From Bretschneidera sinensis (taxonomy: Eukaryota; Streptophyta; Magnoliopsida; Brassicales; Akaniaceae): 64,000 nucleotides of DNA. Below the pieces are notes generated by a model. That model was not told the origin of the DNA and did no database searches. It saw nothing but the letters and a program-made list of their open reading frames with translations. The translations under genes were made by a program, and so were the position numbers. The stretch is from NCBI GenBank assembly GCA_023935145.1, contig CM043702.1, positions 56,152,501-56,216,500 of the forward strand, in the 5' to 3' direction. Below, piece after piece: positions 1-11,660 of the stretch. Positions within the stretch are counted from its first letter, which is position 1, and each line of letters begins with the position of its first letter.

Positions 1-1937
1 AAGAACAACATGTGAAACATTAGACGGTGTGTTGGAGATTCTGAGGAGAGAGAAACTATATGCAAAGTTCTCTAAGTGTGAGTGTTGGCTGAATAGAATA
101 ACTTTCTTGGAACATGTAATATTGGGAAATGACATAACAGTTGATCCACAAAAGGTAGAGGCAATGTTAAATTGGGAGAGACCAACTAATGTGATTGAGA
201 TTAGAATCTTCTTAGGGTTAGCTGGTTAATATAGAAGATTCTTTCAGAATTTTTCTATTATTGAATTACTGTTGAGTAGACTGACCAGGAAATATGTGAG
301 ATTTGTATGGTGAGGGAAGTGTGAGAAAAAATTTCCAATTTCTAAAGGAGAAATTGACTACAGCCCCAATATTGGTGTTTCCTTCTGGTGATGAAGGATT
401 TATAGTGTATAGTGATACATCACATCAATGATTGGGATACGTGTAACATAGGGAAGCTGTGGCCTATACTTCTAAGCAATTGAAGATTCATGATAGAAAT
501 TTTTCTACTCATGACTTAGAGTTGGCTGCTATAATGTTTACTTTAAAGATTGGAGACATCATCTGTATAGAGCCACTTGTAAAATATTCATAGGTTATAA
601 GAGTTCGACATACTTACCTGCCCAGAGAGAGTTGAATTTCAGGCAAAGATGGTGGATGAAGTTGATTAGTAATTATGATTGTACAATTCTCTATCATCTA
701 GAAAAGATGAAGGTGGTAGCTGATGCATTGAATAGAAAGTCTACAAGAACTTTAACTGCTATTGAGAGTCCTGATATGAAATTGATGATAGATTTAAAAG
801 AGATAAGAATGGAGTTGAATATCAGTGACATAGGATCATGGTTAACGAATATGGTTGTACAGTCATCCATAGTAAAATGTTTTAGAGATGCAAGGTAGAG
901 ATGAAGAGATAGAAAAGATTAAACATTGAGTGCTTACTAAAAAGCATCTTGAGTTCAAAATTTGAAACGAGGGTATTCTGGTATTGGAATATGGAAATTG
1001 TGTTCCCAATAATACGGAGTTAAGAAATGACATAACGAGAAAGGCACATGATGATGTAGATTCGATGCAACCAAGTAACAATAAGATGCATAGAGGATTG
1101 AGACAAAATTGCTGGTGGTCAGGATTGAAAAGGGATATAGTTGAGATTGTGAGGTTGTATGGGGCACTATTAAGCATAGTTTCAAATAGAGATGGTAGAT
1201 TTACATCTTGGTTTTGGAGAGGCTTTCAGAAAGCCACAGGTACACAATTATAATTTAATATAATTTTTCATGCTTAGACAAAAAGGATTATTAGAGTACT
1301 AGAAGATATGTTAAAAGCAAATGAGATGAGATTCTCAGTAAGTTGGGATGCTTACATTCCATTGATTGAAATTGCTTATAATAACCAGTATCAAACTAAT
1401 ATTTGGATGATATCGATTGAGACATGGTATGGTAGAAGGTGTAGAACTCCTATATGTTGGGAGGAAATGGGAGAGAGAAATATGTTTGGTCCATTAATTA
1501 GTGAGTTAACAGCTAAGATGATCAAATTGGTTAGAGAGAACCGTAAAGTAGCACAGAATAGACCGAATACCTATGCTGATACTAAGAGAAGACCTCTTGA
1601 ATTTCAAGTAGGTAATTGGGTGTAATTAAAAATATCTCCATGAAAAGGTGTGTTGAGGATCAAAAAGGAAAGTAAAGCTGAATCCGAGGTATGTGGGATC
1701 CTATGAGGTTGTTGAGAAAGTTGGGCTTATATACAAGGACAAGTTAAAATTTTAGACAAAAAAAACAAATATCGTATAATAAAATAATTTCATTAGTTTA
1801 AGTTCTGTGGCTGAATAAGGATGTTGAAGAGATTACGCAAAAGCGTGAGACAATTATGAAGAAATATTATTCACAATTTGTTTCTGGAGTTAGGTAAGGA
1901 AATTTTGGGGATGAAATTTTTATAAGGTGGGTAGATT
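1..1937 (+). pseudogene. Ty3/gypsy (Tekay-like) pol remnant: RT end, RNase H, integrase
   Basis: Decayed 3' half of a chromovirus-type pol. Positions 29-229 encode the RT C-terminus, with the usual run KFSKCECW, FLEHV and RIFLGLAG. A degraded RNase H follows, recognisable at 640-750 by LNFRQRWWMKLISNYDCTI and VVADALNRKS. The integrase HHCC region lies near 984-1158 (KMHRGLRQNCWWSGLKRDI). It jumps at about 1160 straight to the late core (SIVSNRDGRFTSWFW), so the first catalytic part of integrase has been deleted. 1308-1625 is the integrase C-terminal part (YGRRCRTPICW, RRPLEFQVGNWV). Stops and frameshifts are everywhere and the element begins outside the window. The purine run just before 1938 is in the polypurine-tract position. 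Clade assignment rests on these motifs. Confidence 0.85.
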
Positions 1938-2277
1938 TGTAATACTTGTAATCGTAAAGTAAGGGTAAAGAAGTAATTTAATAAATACGACATGAAATTA
2001 AAATAAAATATATGTGAAATGTTTATTATTATTTGAATAAAACAATTAAAAAAAATGGACGTGTGGGGGCGTAATTACAAAGGAAATAAATAAATAAAAT
2101 AAAAATTTTTGGACGTTCCAGCTTGGAAAAGACGAAAAGAAAAGAAAATGTTTTTTTATTTGAAAAAAGAACAAAAAACGTGAACAAACAAAGCCATGCA
2201 TGTTTACATGTGGCCAAATCGTGGAGGCACTGAGGGGAAGTTAAAATACTGAGTTTGGGCTACAGTTTCAACTGTTT

Positions 2278-2318
<41 letters not shown>

Positions 2319-3973
2319 ATTAATTGATATTTACCAAATTTCATTTGAATTTCCTTCAACTACTCTATTTCTCAAAACACTTGGGGACCCAAAAAAAGGT
2401 CGAAAGAGCAAAATTTTGGGAGGAATTTTATAAAGAGTCACGATAAGCTATCAGAAAAATAGAAGGTAATAGCGTAGTGTTTATTTTTGAATTTTTTAGC
2501 GTACATGAAATTTCCCAAAATTCAAAGTGAGAATTTTCAAAGGGTGTGGTTTATGAAGAATTGAAGAAATAATTAGAAATTTAATACAAATCTTATATCA
2601 AGTGTTGACGATCAGCAACCGGGAGAAATTTCTAAGAGGAACGGAAAAGGCAACGAGGTGATTCATGGGTAGCTTTAAGTGCTACGTGGTGAGTTAGATT
2701 TACTTTAAGTAATCTAAATAAAAAATGAAATTATCTAGTGATAATATTAAATAAATTATTAGCTTATACTTTGGTGGTAGATAAAAATTTGATTGATATG
2801 TATGATATGAATTTTGGTCATGTAGAAAATTATTAAGGGAGAAATAATATTTTTTTGGAATAATAAGTTGATTTAATAATAAAAGCGATAAGTGAAATTC
2901 TTGATGAGCTATAGTTGATGTTTTGATATGAATTATGAGAAGATGAAAATTAGTAGATCTTGGCAAGCTAAGATGGATGATTTAATGTGATTTATGATGA
3001 GAGGAATTTAGTGAAATTTTTAATAGTAATTTGACAAAATGCATGATATCTAAATTCAAATATTTGAATTCATGTTTGTTTGTTTGTTTGTTTGTTTTTT
3101 TTATGTTATTGTTCAGATGCATATTTTATATCATTGTTCATATGCATATGCATTAAATAAAAGAAAAGAACCGGAAAGACAGTCGGTCTAATGAAAATGA
3201 AAGAACCGAGAAGGTAGTCGGTCTAAGATAAAAACACGTCGACATGTGTGAAGATGTTCCCTAATAATAATTCATACATTGCATCTATTTTAATTATTGC
3301 TTGCATTATTGAAATGCTAATTTGTAGTATGTTATTGTGAATTTATTTATAGATGGATGAGTTTCACAGAAAGACAGTTATGGTGATAAAAACCATCTAA
3401 ATGGTAGACTTTATGATGTGAACCTTAATACGAGGAAATTTTGAGATAATTGATAGTCTTAAGGTGAACCAATAAATAAGAAGAAGAGATTGATAGAGAA
3501 TGAATGTTTTGATATGTGTAGTGATAGTAAAATGCTAGTATCAAGTTGTGTGAGATAGAAATGATTAAATATTGAAAGACCATTTATATAATTGAATACT
3601 TATAGTAAATTTAATTCACTGAGCTTGTGAAACTCACCCCTCATTGTATAATGATTTTAGGTAGTAAGCAGGATAAATAGTTTGGTGGATTGAGAGTCAA
3701 ACAAAATCTTTTTCTGTAAGCCACGTACGTGTCAACATTCTCAGACTAATGAGAAAATAAAATAAAAAATTTATTTGGAAATATTCATGCATTTTACGTT
3801 GTATATTATGTTTAAGTTAATATCAGATGATGTATCTCTATTGTTGAGAATTGATGATTGATGTAAAATTTTTTAATGGTGTTATTTTTATTGTTGCATA
3901 TATGTGTCATGCTGGAATCTTCAAAATGTGACAACACTATCTTGGGATGTTCAATCCGAAATATATCGTTACA
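1938..3973 (+). repeat. 3' LTR of the Tekay-like gypsy element
   Basis: A 2036-bp LTR starting TGTAATAC and ending GTTACA, directly after the pol remnant. Its reverse complement matches the LTRs at 52414-54470, 54913-57009 and 57486-58827 in start, end and many internal blocks, for example the block near 2590-2700. It includes an (AT)n run at 2281-2315 and two copies of a roughly 36-bp minisatellite near 3158-3226. The element is on the + strand here, whereas the relatives on the right of the window are on the - strand. Confidence 0.85.
2281..2315. repeat. (AT)n microsatellite in LTR
   Basis: An uninterrupted AT dinucleotide run of 35 bases. The related LTRs carry (AT)n or (TA)n(CA)n runs at the equivalent place (54133-54170, 56907-56943, 58718-58757), so the run is a family trait that varies in length. 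Confidence 0.95.
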
Positions 3974-5345
3974 TGCAATTACTGTATGAACAATGAATGA
4001 TGAATTTTAGTAGTTATAATATGCTTGATGCATGTTGCGTGCAAGTCCATGTACATTATTGCTCAGAATGAATGAAACAATTAACTTGGTTCTCAACTAT
4101 GATGACATCATCCAAAGTGTTCAACAGACCGTCGGTTAACTGTGTGTCCAAGGGGTTGTGTTGGTTCCCACCAATAGTAAAGGGCAATGTTGGGATATAA
4201 AAAAATTATGTTAGATGACGTCATCAAAATTGCACGGATGCATGTGGTACAACTTTGTTCAGGGGGTGCAGTGAAGAATACCAAAGATGAAGGGATGAGC
4301 TTAGAATTATACCATACCTAAAAAGAGGTCCATGTAATTTTCCCATAAGAAAATTCAACATTCTGTGCGGATCCTTGACCCACTTGACCTGCAATAGTTT
4401 CTGACATTATGACTTGAATTTCTTAGTAATAGTAGTAGCTTTTAAGGGCACTTGCTAATTATCACTGCCACAAAGTTGGATTAATTTGATTAGCTTCTGT
4501 TTTTTTAAATTTAGTAAACAAGGATTAACGAAAGCAAGCTTCCAATCCTCCCTTTCACTGTTATAAGCCAAATGTTATTATTAAGATTGATGCGATTGAT
4601 TATGTAAATAACACTGTATATTAAAAACACGTTTCTTACGTTTAAACACAAGATTACTTATTTATTATAAAAAAAAATTGTAAAGTGAAATCTAAAATAT
4701 ATATAAATTTTAATTATAAAATAATTTTTACCGTATATCAAAATTTACAAAGTGCAAATCTATTTACTTCAAAATTTTTAATACAAATGAGTTGACCTCT
4801 TTAAATGCATGATACAATTTGCATTATCAATCATATCTAATTGTAACAATGTTTCTTTTTTTATTGTAATAAAAAAACAATACTTGCTACATATTAGTGT
4901 GGAAGAACTTCCTTAAACCATGTATTAAAAATTATGTACAAATTATATAATAAATTATTTAATTTATTTATTAAATATTTTAATAATAAAATTATGTGAC
5001 TTGCATGTATTTTTTAAGGAAAGAAACAAATTTATCCTCGAGGTTTCACCGTTGTGTTTATTTGACCTTCAGATTTTAATGAGTGTTAATTTACTCTTGA
5101 ACGTTTTATTTCGGTCAAATTGGATTTTTGTCCAAATTCATCAATTAAAATTGATGTAGAATAATGAGAATGGACGACAGATAATACACGAATCTAAACA
5201 AAAAAATCTAATTAAATCAAAACAAAATATATAAAGATAAATTAATAGTCATTAAAAAAAATTCAAATAAAAATATCAGTAAAACTTCAAAATAAATATA
5301 CTTTTTATTTTATTTACATGATACAACATGAAATCACCATTAGAA
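3974..5345. other. Intergenic DNA, no gene recognised
   Basis: AT-rich sequence between the gypsy LTR and the transporter pseudogene. I see no long reading frame, no RNA gene and no element with both ends. Some stretches (4080-4420) have a less AT-rich, repeat-like composition, but I cannot place them in a family. Confidence 0.6.
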
Positions 5346-5555
5346 AGTTCCAAAGAAAAGTAGGCATATCCTGTTTTCACATAACTAGAAGACATTAGAA
5401 AGTTCCAAAGTAGGCATATCTCCTGTTTCCACAGAACTAGGATATACTGAAGACTCTTCTTCAGTAGATACGTAGAAATGTTTGTCCGCCAAACCATAGG
5501 AAATATATGTGCATTTGACACTTGAGTTGCGCGTCCGCCAAACCATAGGAAATAT
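5346..5555. repeat. Imperfect tandem duplication in the 5' region of the transporter
   Basis: Two short sequences occur twice. AAAGTTCCAAAG followed by GTAGGCATATC and CCTGTTT appears at about 5343-5385 and again at about 5399-5441. GTCCGCCAAACCATAGGAAA appears at about 5486-5506 and 5532-5551. The block lies about 300 bp before the presumed ATG at 5861, in the promoter or 5' UTR region. Confidence 0.8.
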
Positions 5556-5860
5556 CTCATTTCTCTAACTTTTTCTTCAAGAACCTCTTTTCAACAAAAA
5601 CAGTTAGATTCTGATCCACAGAGAAAACCCCATATCTGTTCTCTGAATTTTTCCATATCTAAAATTCAAAATGTTTAACCTCTTTGCATTAAATTAAACA
5701 TTAATTCTGGGTTTCGCTTGGTTTTATGATCTGTTTTTCACGGTAATGTTTTGAGCTCATTCAGCTTAAGAACTTGAGAGAAATATTTACATCAAATTCA
5801 AAGAAAGAAAGTTTTTCTCTGTGGTGGGTTTGGGTCTTTGAAGTACTAACCGTCGTTCTA

Positions 5861-6935
5861 ATGGATGGTGGTGGTTTATTCAAAGCGAGTAACAGCTTAC
5901 GAAACGGTAGTTTACGAGCAGGAAGTTCTTCGATATGGAGGAACAGTACCGTTGAAGTGTTTTCAAGATCTTCACGGGAAGAAGATGACGAAGAGGCTCT
6001 GAAATGGGCTGCACTTGAGAAACTTCCTACCTTTGATCGCTTAAGGAAAGGTATTTTGACTACCTCCCATGGTGGTGCCAATGAAATCGATATTCAAAAA
6101 TCTTGGACTCCAGGAAAAGAAGAATTTGCTTGAGAGATTGGTGAAAATCGCTGAAGAGGAAAACGAATAGTTCTTGTTAAAGCTCAAGAACCGTATAAAC
6201 AGGTATGATTTTTATTTTATATTTCATGGTTTTTCTCAGTGTTCAGATCCTGTTTGGTTACTGAGAAAAGGAAGGTTAACATGAAATATCATATTGGTAT
6301 TCTTTGTTTGGAATCAAATCAAGTATTGAGTCATTTCATTTGCAAATTTTATTAATTTTGATATGCTTTGTTACAAGCTTACTTAATTTTACTTTATAGT
6401 GAACTTATTTATAAATAGATTCCAAGTTTCTTAGGTTTCTAAACATATTTCTTTCTTTTTGTTAGTAACGAGCTTTATGTTTCTTGGATTCTCACAGGGT
6501 AGGAATTGAAATTCCAACAATTGAAGTCCGATTTGAGCATCTAAATATAGAAGCAGAAGCTCATGTGGGAAGTCGAGCTTTGCCTTCATTCCTTAACTTC
6601 CATATTAATATAGTAGAGGTAATCATATGCAAACTTCTTCTTCTTGTTATTGTTCATAATTAAGGCATTTAATTGTTTTGTTTAGTTGGTCTTATATTTA
6701 TCTCTCTTCTTTTTTTTTCCTTTTTTTTCCTTTTTGCTGTGTAATCATAAAAGGGCATCTTGAATTTTCTGCATATTCTTCCAAGAAGAAAAAAACACAT
6801 GACTATCCTCAAAGATGTCAGTGGAATAATCAAGCCAAACAGGTAACAACTGAATTGTGATTGCTCAGGTTTTCCCTGAATAATTTTGAATTCAATTTAA
6901 GAAAAAAGCTGAATTAGCACTCGTTACTAATTTTG
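5861..6935 (+). pseudogene. PDR-type ABCG transporter pseudogene, 5' part (exons 1-3)
   Basis: N-terminal part of a full-size plant pleiotropic drug resistance ABC transporter, a plasma-membrane exporter with NBD-TMD-NBD-TMD order. The start is taken at 5861 (MDGGGLFKASNS) because the PDR N-terminus SSSIWRNS, EVFSRSSREEDDEEALKWAALEKLPTFDRLRKG follows. Exons by GT-AG borders are 1: 5861-6202, 2: 6498-6618 ([16 protein letters not shown]), and 3: 6754-6842 (MTILKDVSGIIKPNR, ending with a split Arg codon). Exon 1 is broken by one extra A in the A-run near 6095 and by a TAG at 6168-6170 where family members have lysine. The next exon is interrupted by the viral array at 6976 and resumes at 45058. 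NtPDR1-like cluster by motif similarity, an inference. Confidence 0.93.
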
Positions 6936-6975
6936 TTTCATATACTTATCTCATAATGACACTGCTTTTGGGTCC
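6936..6975 (+). repeat. Left copy of 40-bp target duplication flanking the EPRV array
   Basis: This 40-bp piece of the transporter (last bases of intron 3 plus the first codons of exon 4, MTLLLG) is repeated at 45039-45078 with two mismatches. In the left copy the acceptor AG has become AT (6953-6954). In the right copy it is AG. Viral sequence starts directly after it, with a GGTC shared between host and virus at the junction. Confidence 0.9.
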
Positions 6976-8042
6976 AATTCGTTTGGAACTGGTTGTTCTT
7001 GAAAGTGATGGAGAATTATTACGTGTGAACTTAATAACTACGCTATCATCTCTATGTTCATCAATCTGAGATATATTGGAATTAGCTATCTGCTATTCAA
7101 TTAAAAGGATTAGATATTAAAAAGGTTGTCATAACTTTATAATAAACTTTATAAATTAAATTTAAATTACGAGTTCATGTTTTAATATCTAATCCTTTTA
7201 ATTGAATATCTAAAGTAAGAGTATCAATTAAATTAGGATCATACAAATTCTTCATATAAAGGGGGTCTAATTCGTCTGAAACTGGTTGTTCTTGAAAGTG
7301 ATGGAGAATTATTATGTGTGAACTTAATAACTACACTACTATCTCTATGTTCATCAATCTGAGATACATTGGAATTAGCTATCTCCTTGGGAGGACATAA
7401 AACGTCAAATTTCCAATAACAAAGTTTCTCCTGGTTTGGTTTGTAATAAAGCTTTTGGGTTAATTTTAGTTGTCATAACTTTATAATAAACTTTATAAAT
7501 TAAATTTAAATTACAAGTTCCTGTTTTAATATCTAATCATTTTAATTGAATATCTAAAGTAAGAGTATCAATTAAATTAGGATCATACAAATCTATAGAG
7601 AAATTTGGATAGTAGTTGAAATAAACAGGACCATTATGTATGTTTGAAGCTACTAAAGATAATAATGAGTTTGAAAAATTTAAATGTCTTGCATCTCTTA
7701 ACATCATTAATACAGGAGTATCAATACCTAAGTGATGCAAAGGTTTAATAGCAATTTGAACTAATCCTAAATATAAATACTTAAAACCTTGTTGTTTATG
7801 TTTCTGAATTGAGGATAGGGATAATAATTTAATACTTTCATTTTCTCTGCTAATACTATAAGTTTGTTCAGTTGTTTTAATAAAATAATCAGATTTAAAA
7901 TCGAAGCTTCCTATTGATAAATTCTATTTATCTTTTGACTAGGAATATGCCAGTTGAGCAGATCTTGCTCAATCTTAGCAAAGTTAATTTCTCAACTTTC
8001 TGCTTTCCTTTTAAGCGGGAAGTTTCACTCATTTTTGCTGGT
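6976..8042 (-). other. Scrambled left edge of the endogenous pararetrovirus array
   Basis: Mosaic of viral pieces, mostly reverse-oriented. 6976-7086 is the end of the movement-protein region (- strand). A short + piece lies near 7088-7120. 7121-7236 and 7237-7412 are two - pieces from different places. 7413-7990 is a long - piece from the movement-protein N-terminal region, with about 85 bp missing near 7413. 7991-8042 is a - piece from the ORF1/ORF2 junction. Each piece was placed by matching to the + copies in units 1 and 2. No open frame of meaning remains. Fragment borders are accurate to roughly 10 bp. Confidence 0.85.
7260..7735 (-). repeat. Inverted-repeat arm (EPRV movement-protein region), left
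   Basis: Reverse complement of the unit 1 movement-protein region at 8076-8640, apart from a deletion of about 85 bp near 7413. The arms face each other across about 340 bp. A transcript through both could fold into a long hairpin. Confidence 0.85.
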
Positions 8043-8824
8043 AATAAAATATTTAATCCCTTTGCCAATAATCATCTCTTAGGTATTGATACTCCTGTAT
8101 TAATGATGTTAAAAGATGCAAGACATTTAAATTTTTCAAACTCATTATTATCTTTAGTAGCTTCAAACATACATAATGGTCATGTTTATTTCAACTGCTA
8201 TCCAAATTTCTCTATAGATTTGTATGATCCTAATTTAATTGAAACTCTTACTTTAGATATTCAATTAAAAAGATTAGATATTAAAACAGGAACTCGTAAT
8301 TTAAATTTAATTCATAAAGTTTATTATAAAATTATGACAACTAAAATTAACCCAAAAGCTTTATTACAAACCAAACTAGGAGAAACTTTGTTATTAGAAG
8401 CCAATACCTTTCATGCTAACATTATTACACCTAAATTATTAAAATAGGATCAAATAACTATTCTGGATCATTGGAAATTTGACGCTTTATGTCCTCCCAA
8501 GGAGATAGCTAATTCCAATAAATCTCAGATTGATGAACATAGAGATGGTAGTGTAGTTATTAAGTTCACACATAATAATTCTCCATCACTTTCAAGAACG
8601 ACCAGTTCCGGACTAATTAGACCCCCTTTATATGAAGATTCCCAAGTTATACTCCCCTGGTATAATTTTGATACTTTATCTAGAAACAAAAGTTCATTAT
8701 GACTCAATTTTGACCCAACCATTCCTAGAGGATTATATGCAGAGTCCTATCAATCACAACTAGCAGAAACCTCAAGAAAAAATGAAGAAGATTATTCTCC
8801 AACTAAACCGATACGGATCATGAA
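8043..8824 (+). pseudogene. EPRV unit 1: movement-protein region, 5'-truncated
   Basis: Part of the 30K-type movement-protein domain at the N-terminal end of the viral polyprotein, which in Caulimoviridae targets plasmodesmata. The first 33 bp (8043-8075) come from another viral place (the linker). From 8076 the sequence runs parallel to unit 2 (15788 onward) and unit 3 (37540 onward). The N-terminal part of the domain is absent. A TAG at 8445-8447 replaces a Trp codon seen in the other units, and further stops follow. The apparent start in the inverted sequence before 8043 is an accident of the junction. Endogenous copy, not functional. Confidence 0.85.
8076..8640 (+). repeat. Inverted-repeat arm (EPRV movement-protein region), right
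   Basis: Partner of the arm at 7260-7735. The inner ends meet near 7735 (left) and 8076 (right), where the same sequence encoding LGIDTPVLMM reads in opposite directions. Confidence 0.85.
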
Positions 8825-9382
8825 CTTAATGTTATTATGAATTCCAATTATACTATAAATAAAGAAATATTAAAAATAGATTTTTTATCTACTAAAAATA
8901 AAGAAAAATCTGATTGGTTTATGACAACCTTTTCTGATAATGAGCGAGCTCAAATTAGGGAACATTGATATTTGCACATGAATTAAATTCAATGTGATAT
9001 ATATTTATTTGATTTCTTTGAAATATATACATTTAACAATAAAATATATAATCCCTTTGTCAATAATCATCCTGATATTTGTAAAGCTAAAGAAATAGAT
9101 GTTATTACACAACTTGATCAAAAATGGGTCACTACCAGCAATCACGTCATCTCATCCATCCATCCCCCACTACAAAGGATAAATCTTCAAACACCACAGT
9201 ATTCAACCACTATTATTGCAACACCTTTCAAAAAGGCTAATAAGAATGAACCACCTAATTGTAATGCCCAATACTGTGATATTAGCAATATTTATAACCA
9301 AAATAATTTTACCAATCAAAATCTCCATACTATTTCCCAACATATTACTTCTATTGCTTCCATTGTCGATTCTATTGATAAT
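8825..9382 (+). pseudogene. EPRV unit 1: linker between movement protein and coat protein
   Basis: Region between the movement-protein and coat-protein domains, aligned with 16542-17350 in unit 2 and 38288-39100 in unit 3. It encodes a piece with NKIYNP and NNHPDICK and a Ser/Pro-rich stretch. Several stops interrupt it in this unit. I do not recognise a domain in it. Confidence 0.75.
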
Positions 9383-10627
9383 ATGGTTACTTCCTTAGAT
9401 AATAAAATCTCCGCCTCTTCTTCAAAAACCCCTAGAGGAAAAGAAAAATACCCACCTATAATTCAAAAACCTATTCCACATTTATCCCAACCAATTTTCA
9501 AACCAATTCATATAGCCAAGGAAGACCTTGTCACACTTGATAATTATGATGATTTATTAAAATCCATAAATGTTAAGTTAAGAAATCTATCTATTAATAT
9601 TGAAGGAACCTCAAACATTAATGTTATAGATCAAGACTTTATTAGTGAAATTAGAGAGTCTGATGAGATTAACAAGATATATAGAAGAAACAATAATAGA
9701 GCCCTATTACCAACAACCCGAAATTATTATCCCAGACCCACTCCTCCAGATTTACAATATGAAGATAGATATTATGCTATACAAGCCAGATACGATGATG
9801 AATCTATATATGAATGGAATATAGATGGAGCCAGTGAGCACAATATCCTTAACACACTCCAAGAAATGACTATGGTAGCCACTGTATATATGACACGTAG
9901 GGATAATACTGATAAAAAGGCAACCATTCCTATAATTGCTGGGTTCACAGGGACCCTCAAAGGATGGTGGGATAATTATCTCACTGATAATAATCGCAAA
10001 GAAGTTTTAGATGCAACTGTAGAAATACCTTCAACTCAAGCTATACATGACAATCAAACTGGAGAAACTAGAATCACTACCGCATATATAAAACAAGAAA
10101 ATGCCTTTGAAACCCTTGTATATGCTATCACTCAACATTTTGTTGGAGACCCTGACAAATTTACTGCTAGATCATATGAAATTCTTATTAATTTAACCTA
10201 TCCAACTATCCAAGATTTTAGATGGTATAAAGATGTATTTCTTGCCAAAGTATATACTAGAAAAGATAGCAATAACGCTTATTGGAAAAAAAGGTTTATT
10301 TCAGGACTTCCAAAACTATTTGCTGAAAAAGTTAGACAGAGAATTAGAGATGTCCATAACGGATCCATTCTTTATGATAATCTCTCTTATGGAGAAATCA
10401 TAGGATATATTAATTATGAGGGATTAGCCCTTTGCAATGATCTCAAATTAAAATCAAGAACGAAATCTGAACTTCATCAAAGTAGGAAAGAATTGGGCTC
10501 ATTCTGTAGTCAATATGGGTATGAAACTATTAGAGCCCCATCTGCCGAAAAGAAAAAGAGAACTAAATATTTCAAAAAACAAATATATAGACGACCCAAT
10601 AAGTTTACTTCTACTCAAAAACCTTAA
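9383..10627 (+). pseudogene. EPRV unit 1: coat-protein region, 414 codons still open
   Basis: Longest surviving reading frame of the viral array. The first third is a Ser/Pro-rich linker. The core from about residue 130 has features of Caulimoviridae coat proteins: an aromatic YYAIQARYDD stretch, the FTGTLKGWWDNYLT motif near residue 190, and QHFVGDP followed by FRWYKDVFLAK. The tail is basic (KKKRTKYFKKQIYRRP), fitting nucleic-acid binding. The TAA at 10625-10627 is an in-frame change of a CAA present in unit 2, so the frame originally continued into the zinc knuckle. The Met at 9383 is internal to ORF1, not a real start. The same region in unit 2 is frameshifted. Confidence 0.85.
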
Positions 10628-10972
10628 AAGCCCAAATTAAGGAAATCTAAAAGGCCTCAGAATACCCAAGCCTCTTTTAAGGCTTGTTTCAAGTGCGGAT
10701 GCCTTGGACATTGGGCCATGAATTGTAGAGTAAAACAAAAAATTAATGAATTAGAAACAGATGTCACATTAAAACAACAATTAACAAAAGTTATGATAAA
10801 TGATTCACAATCAGAAGAAGAGTATTTCTCTTCTAATGAAGAAGAACTTAGTTATACTATTCAAGAAAACATAGAATCAGATGACTCTGAGGAATCACAG
10901 TGCAACTGTGAAGAAGGACTCTGTTACTGTAAATTTATTAACATGATAACGTTACAAAAAAATTCCTTTTAG
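10628..10972 (+). pseudogene. EPRV unit 1: CCHC zinc knuckle and acidic tail of coat protein
   Basis: The zinc knuckle C-x2-C-x4-H-x4-C is intact at 10685-10726 (CFKCGCLGHWAMNC), in the same frame as 9383-10627. It is followed by an acidic, Ser-rich tail (SQSEEEYFSSNEEE, ESDDSEES) with clustered Cys (CNCEEGLCYC). In this virus family the knuckle follows the coat core and binds viral RNA. Separated from the coat region only by the nonsense codon at 10625. Confidence 0.88.
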
Positions 10973-11660
10973 ATATTATCGATAAAATAGATGACCCTAT
11001 AATCAAGAAAGATTATTTTGTAAAATTAAGAGACATTATTTGTGAAGAACAAAAATTGAAAACTCCTCCTGAACCCTACAATCTCGAAAAAATAGTAGAA
11101 AAAAGATTTCAAAAACCTAAGACCGTTACAATTCAAGATTTACAAATGGAAGTTAATACTATAAAAGAGCAAATCAAAACCATTCAAAAAGATAACATAG
11201 ATTTAAAAGCAAAAATGATTAATTTAGAAATAAATAATCTTAAAGAATCAATTTCATCACATACTGACAAAAAAGAAAAAGTCTCTGTTATAGAACCAAT
11301 TAACTTAATATAAAATGAACCAAGAGATAGTTTTGTTAATTTGATAGAAAGAATCAATTATAAAAAATGGTATATTAAGATATCTATCATTATTAACGAA
11401 AAATATCATATAAATACCACAGCCCTCGTTGATTCTGGTGCTGATCAAAACTGCCTTAAGGAAGTACTTGTACCCACAAGATATTTTGAAAAAACTACAG
11501 AATGATTAAATACTACTAGTGGATCAAAACTAAATGTAGAATATAAATTTACTAATTCCTATGTTTGTAATGATGGTTATTGCTTGAAAACACATTTCGT
11601 ACTCGTAAAAAATATCCACCAAAATATTATCTTAGGAACCCCTTTTTTGACTTAAATATA
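10973..11660 (+). pseudogene. EPRV unit 1: coiled coil and aspartic protease region
   Basis: 11056-11313 encodes a Lys/Glu/Ile-rich stretch likely to form a coiled coil (VNTIKEQIKTIQKDN). The retropepsin-like protease follows, with active-site DSGAD at 11431-11445 and ILGTPF near 11629. Stops occur at 11311 and about 11503. The protease releases the polyprotein products in this family. The same block is open in unit 2 (18667-19395). Confidence 0.85.

Noticed and set aside
5276..5560. 94-codon frame on the minus strand upstream of the transporter
   Set aside because: Arises from the tandem duplication; no homology seen and no conserved start.
7914..8075. N-terminal extension of the unit 1 movement-protein frame
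   Set aside because: Produced by the junction of reverse-oriented virus pieces with the + piece; not part of a viral protein.
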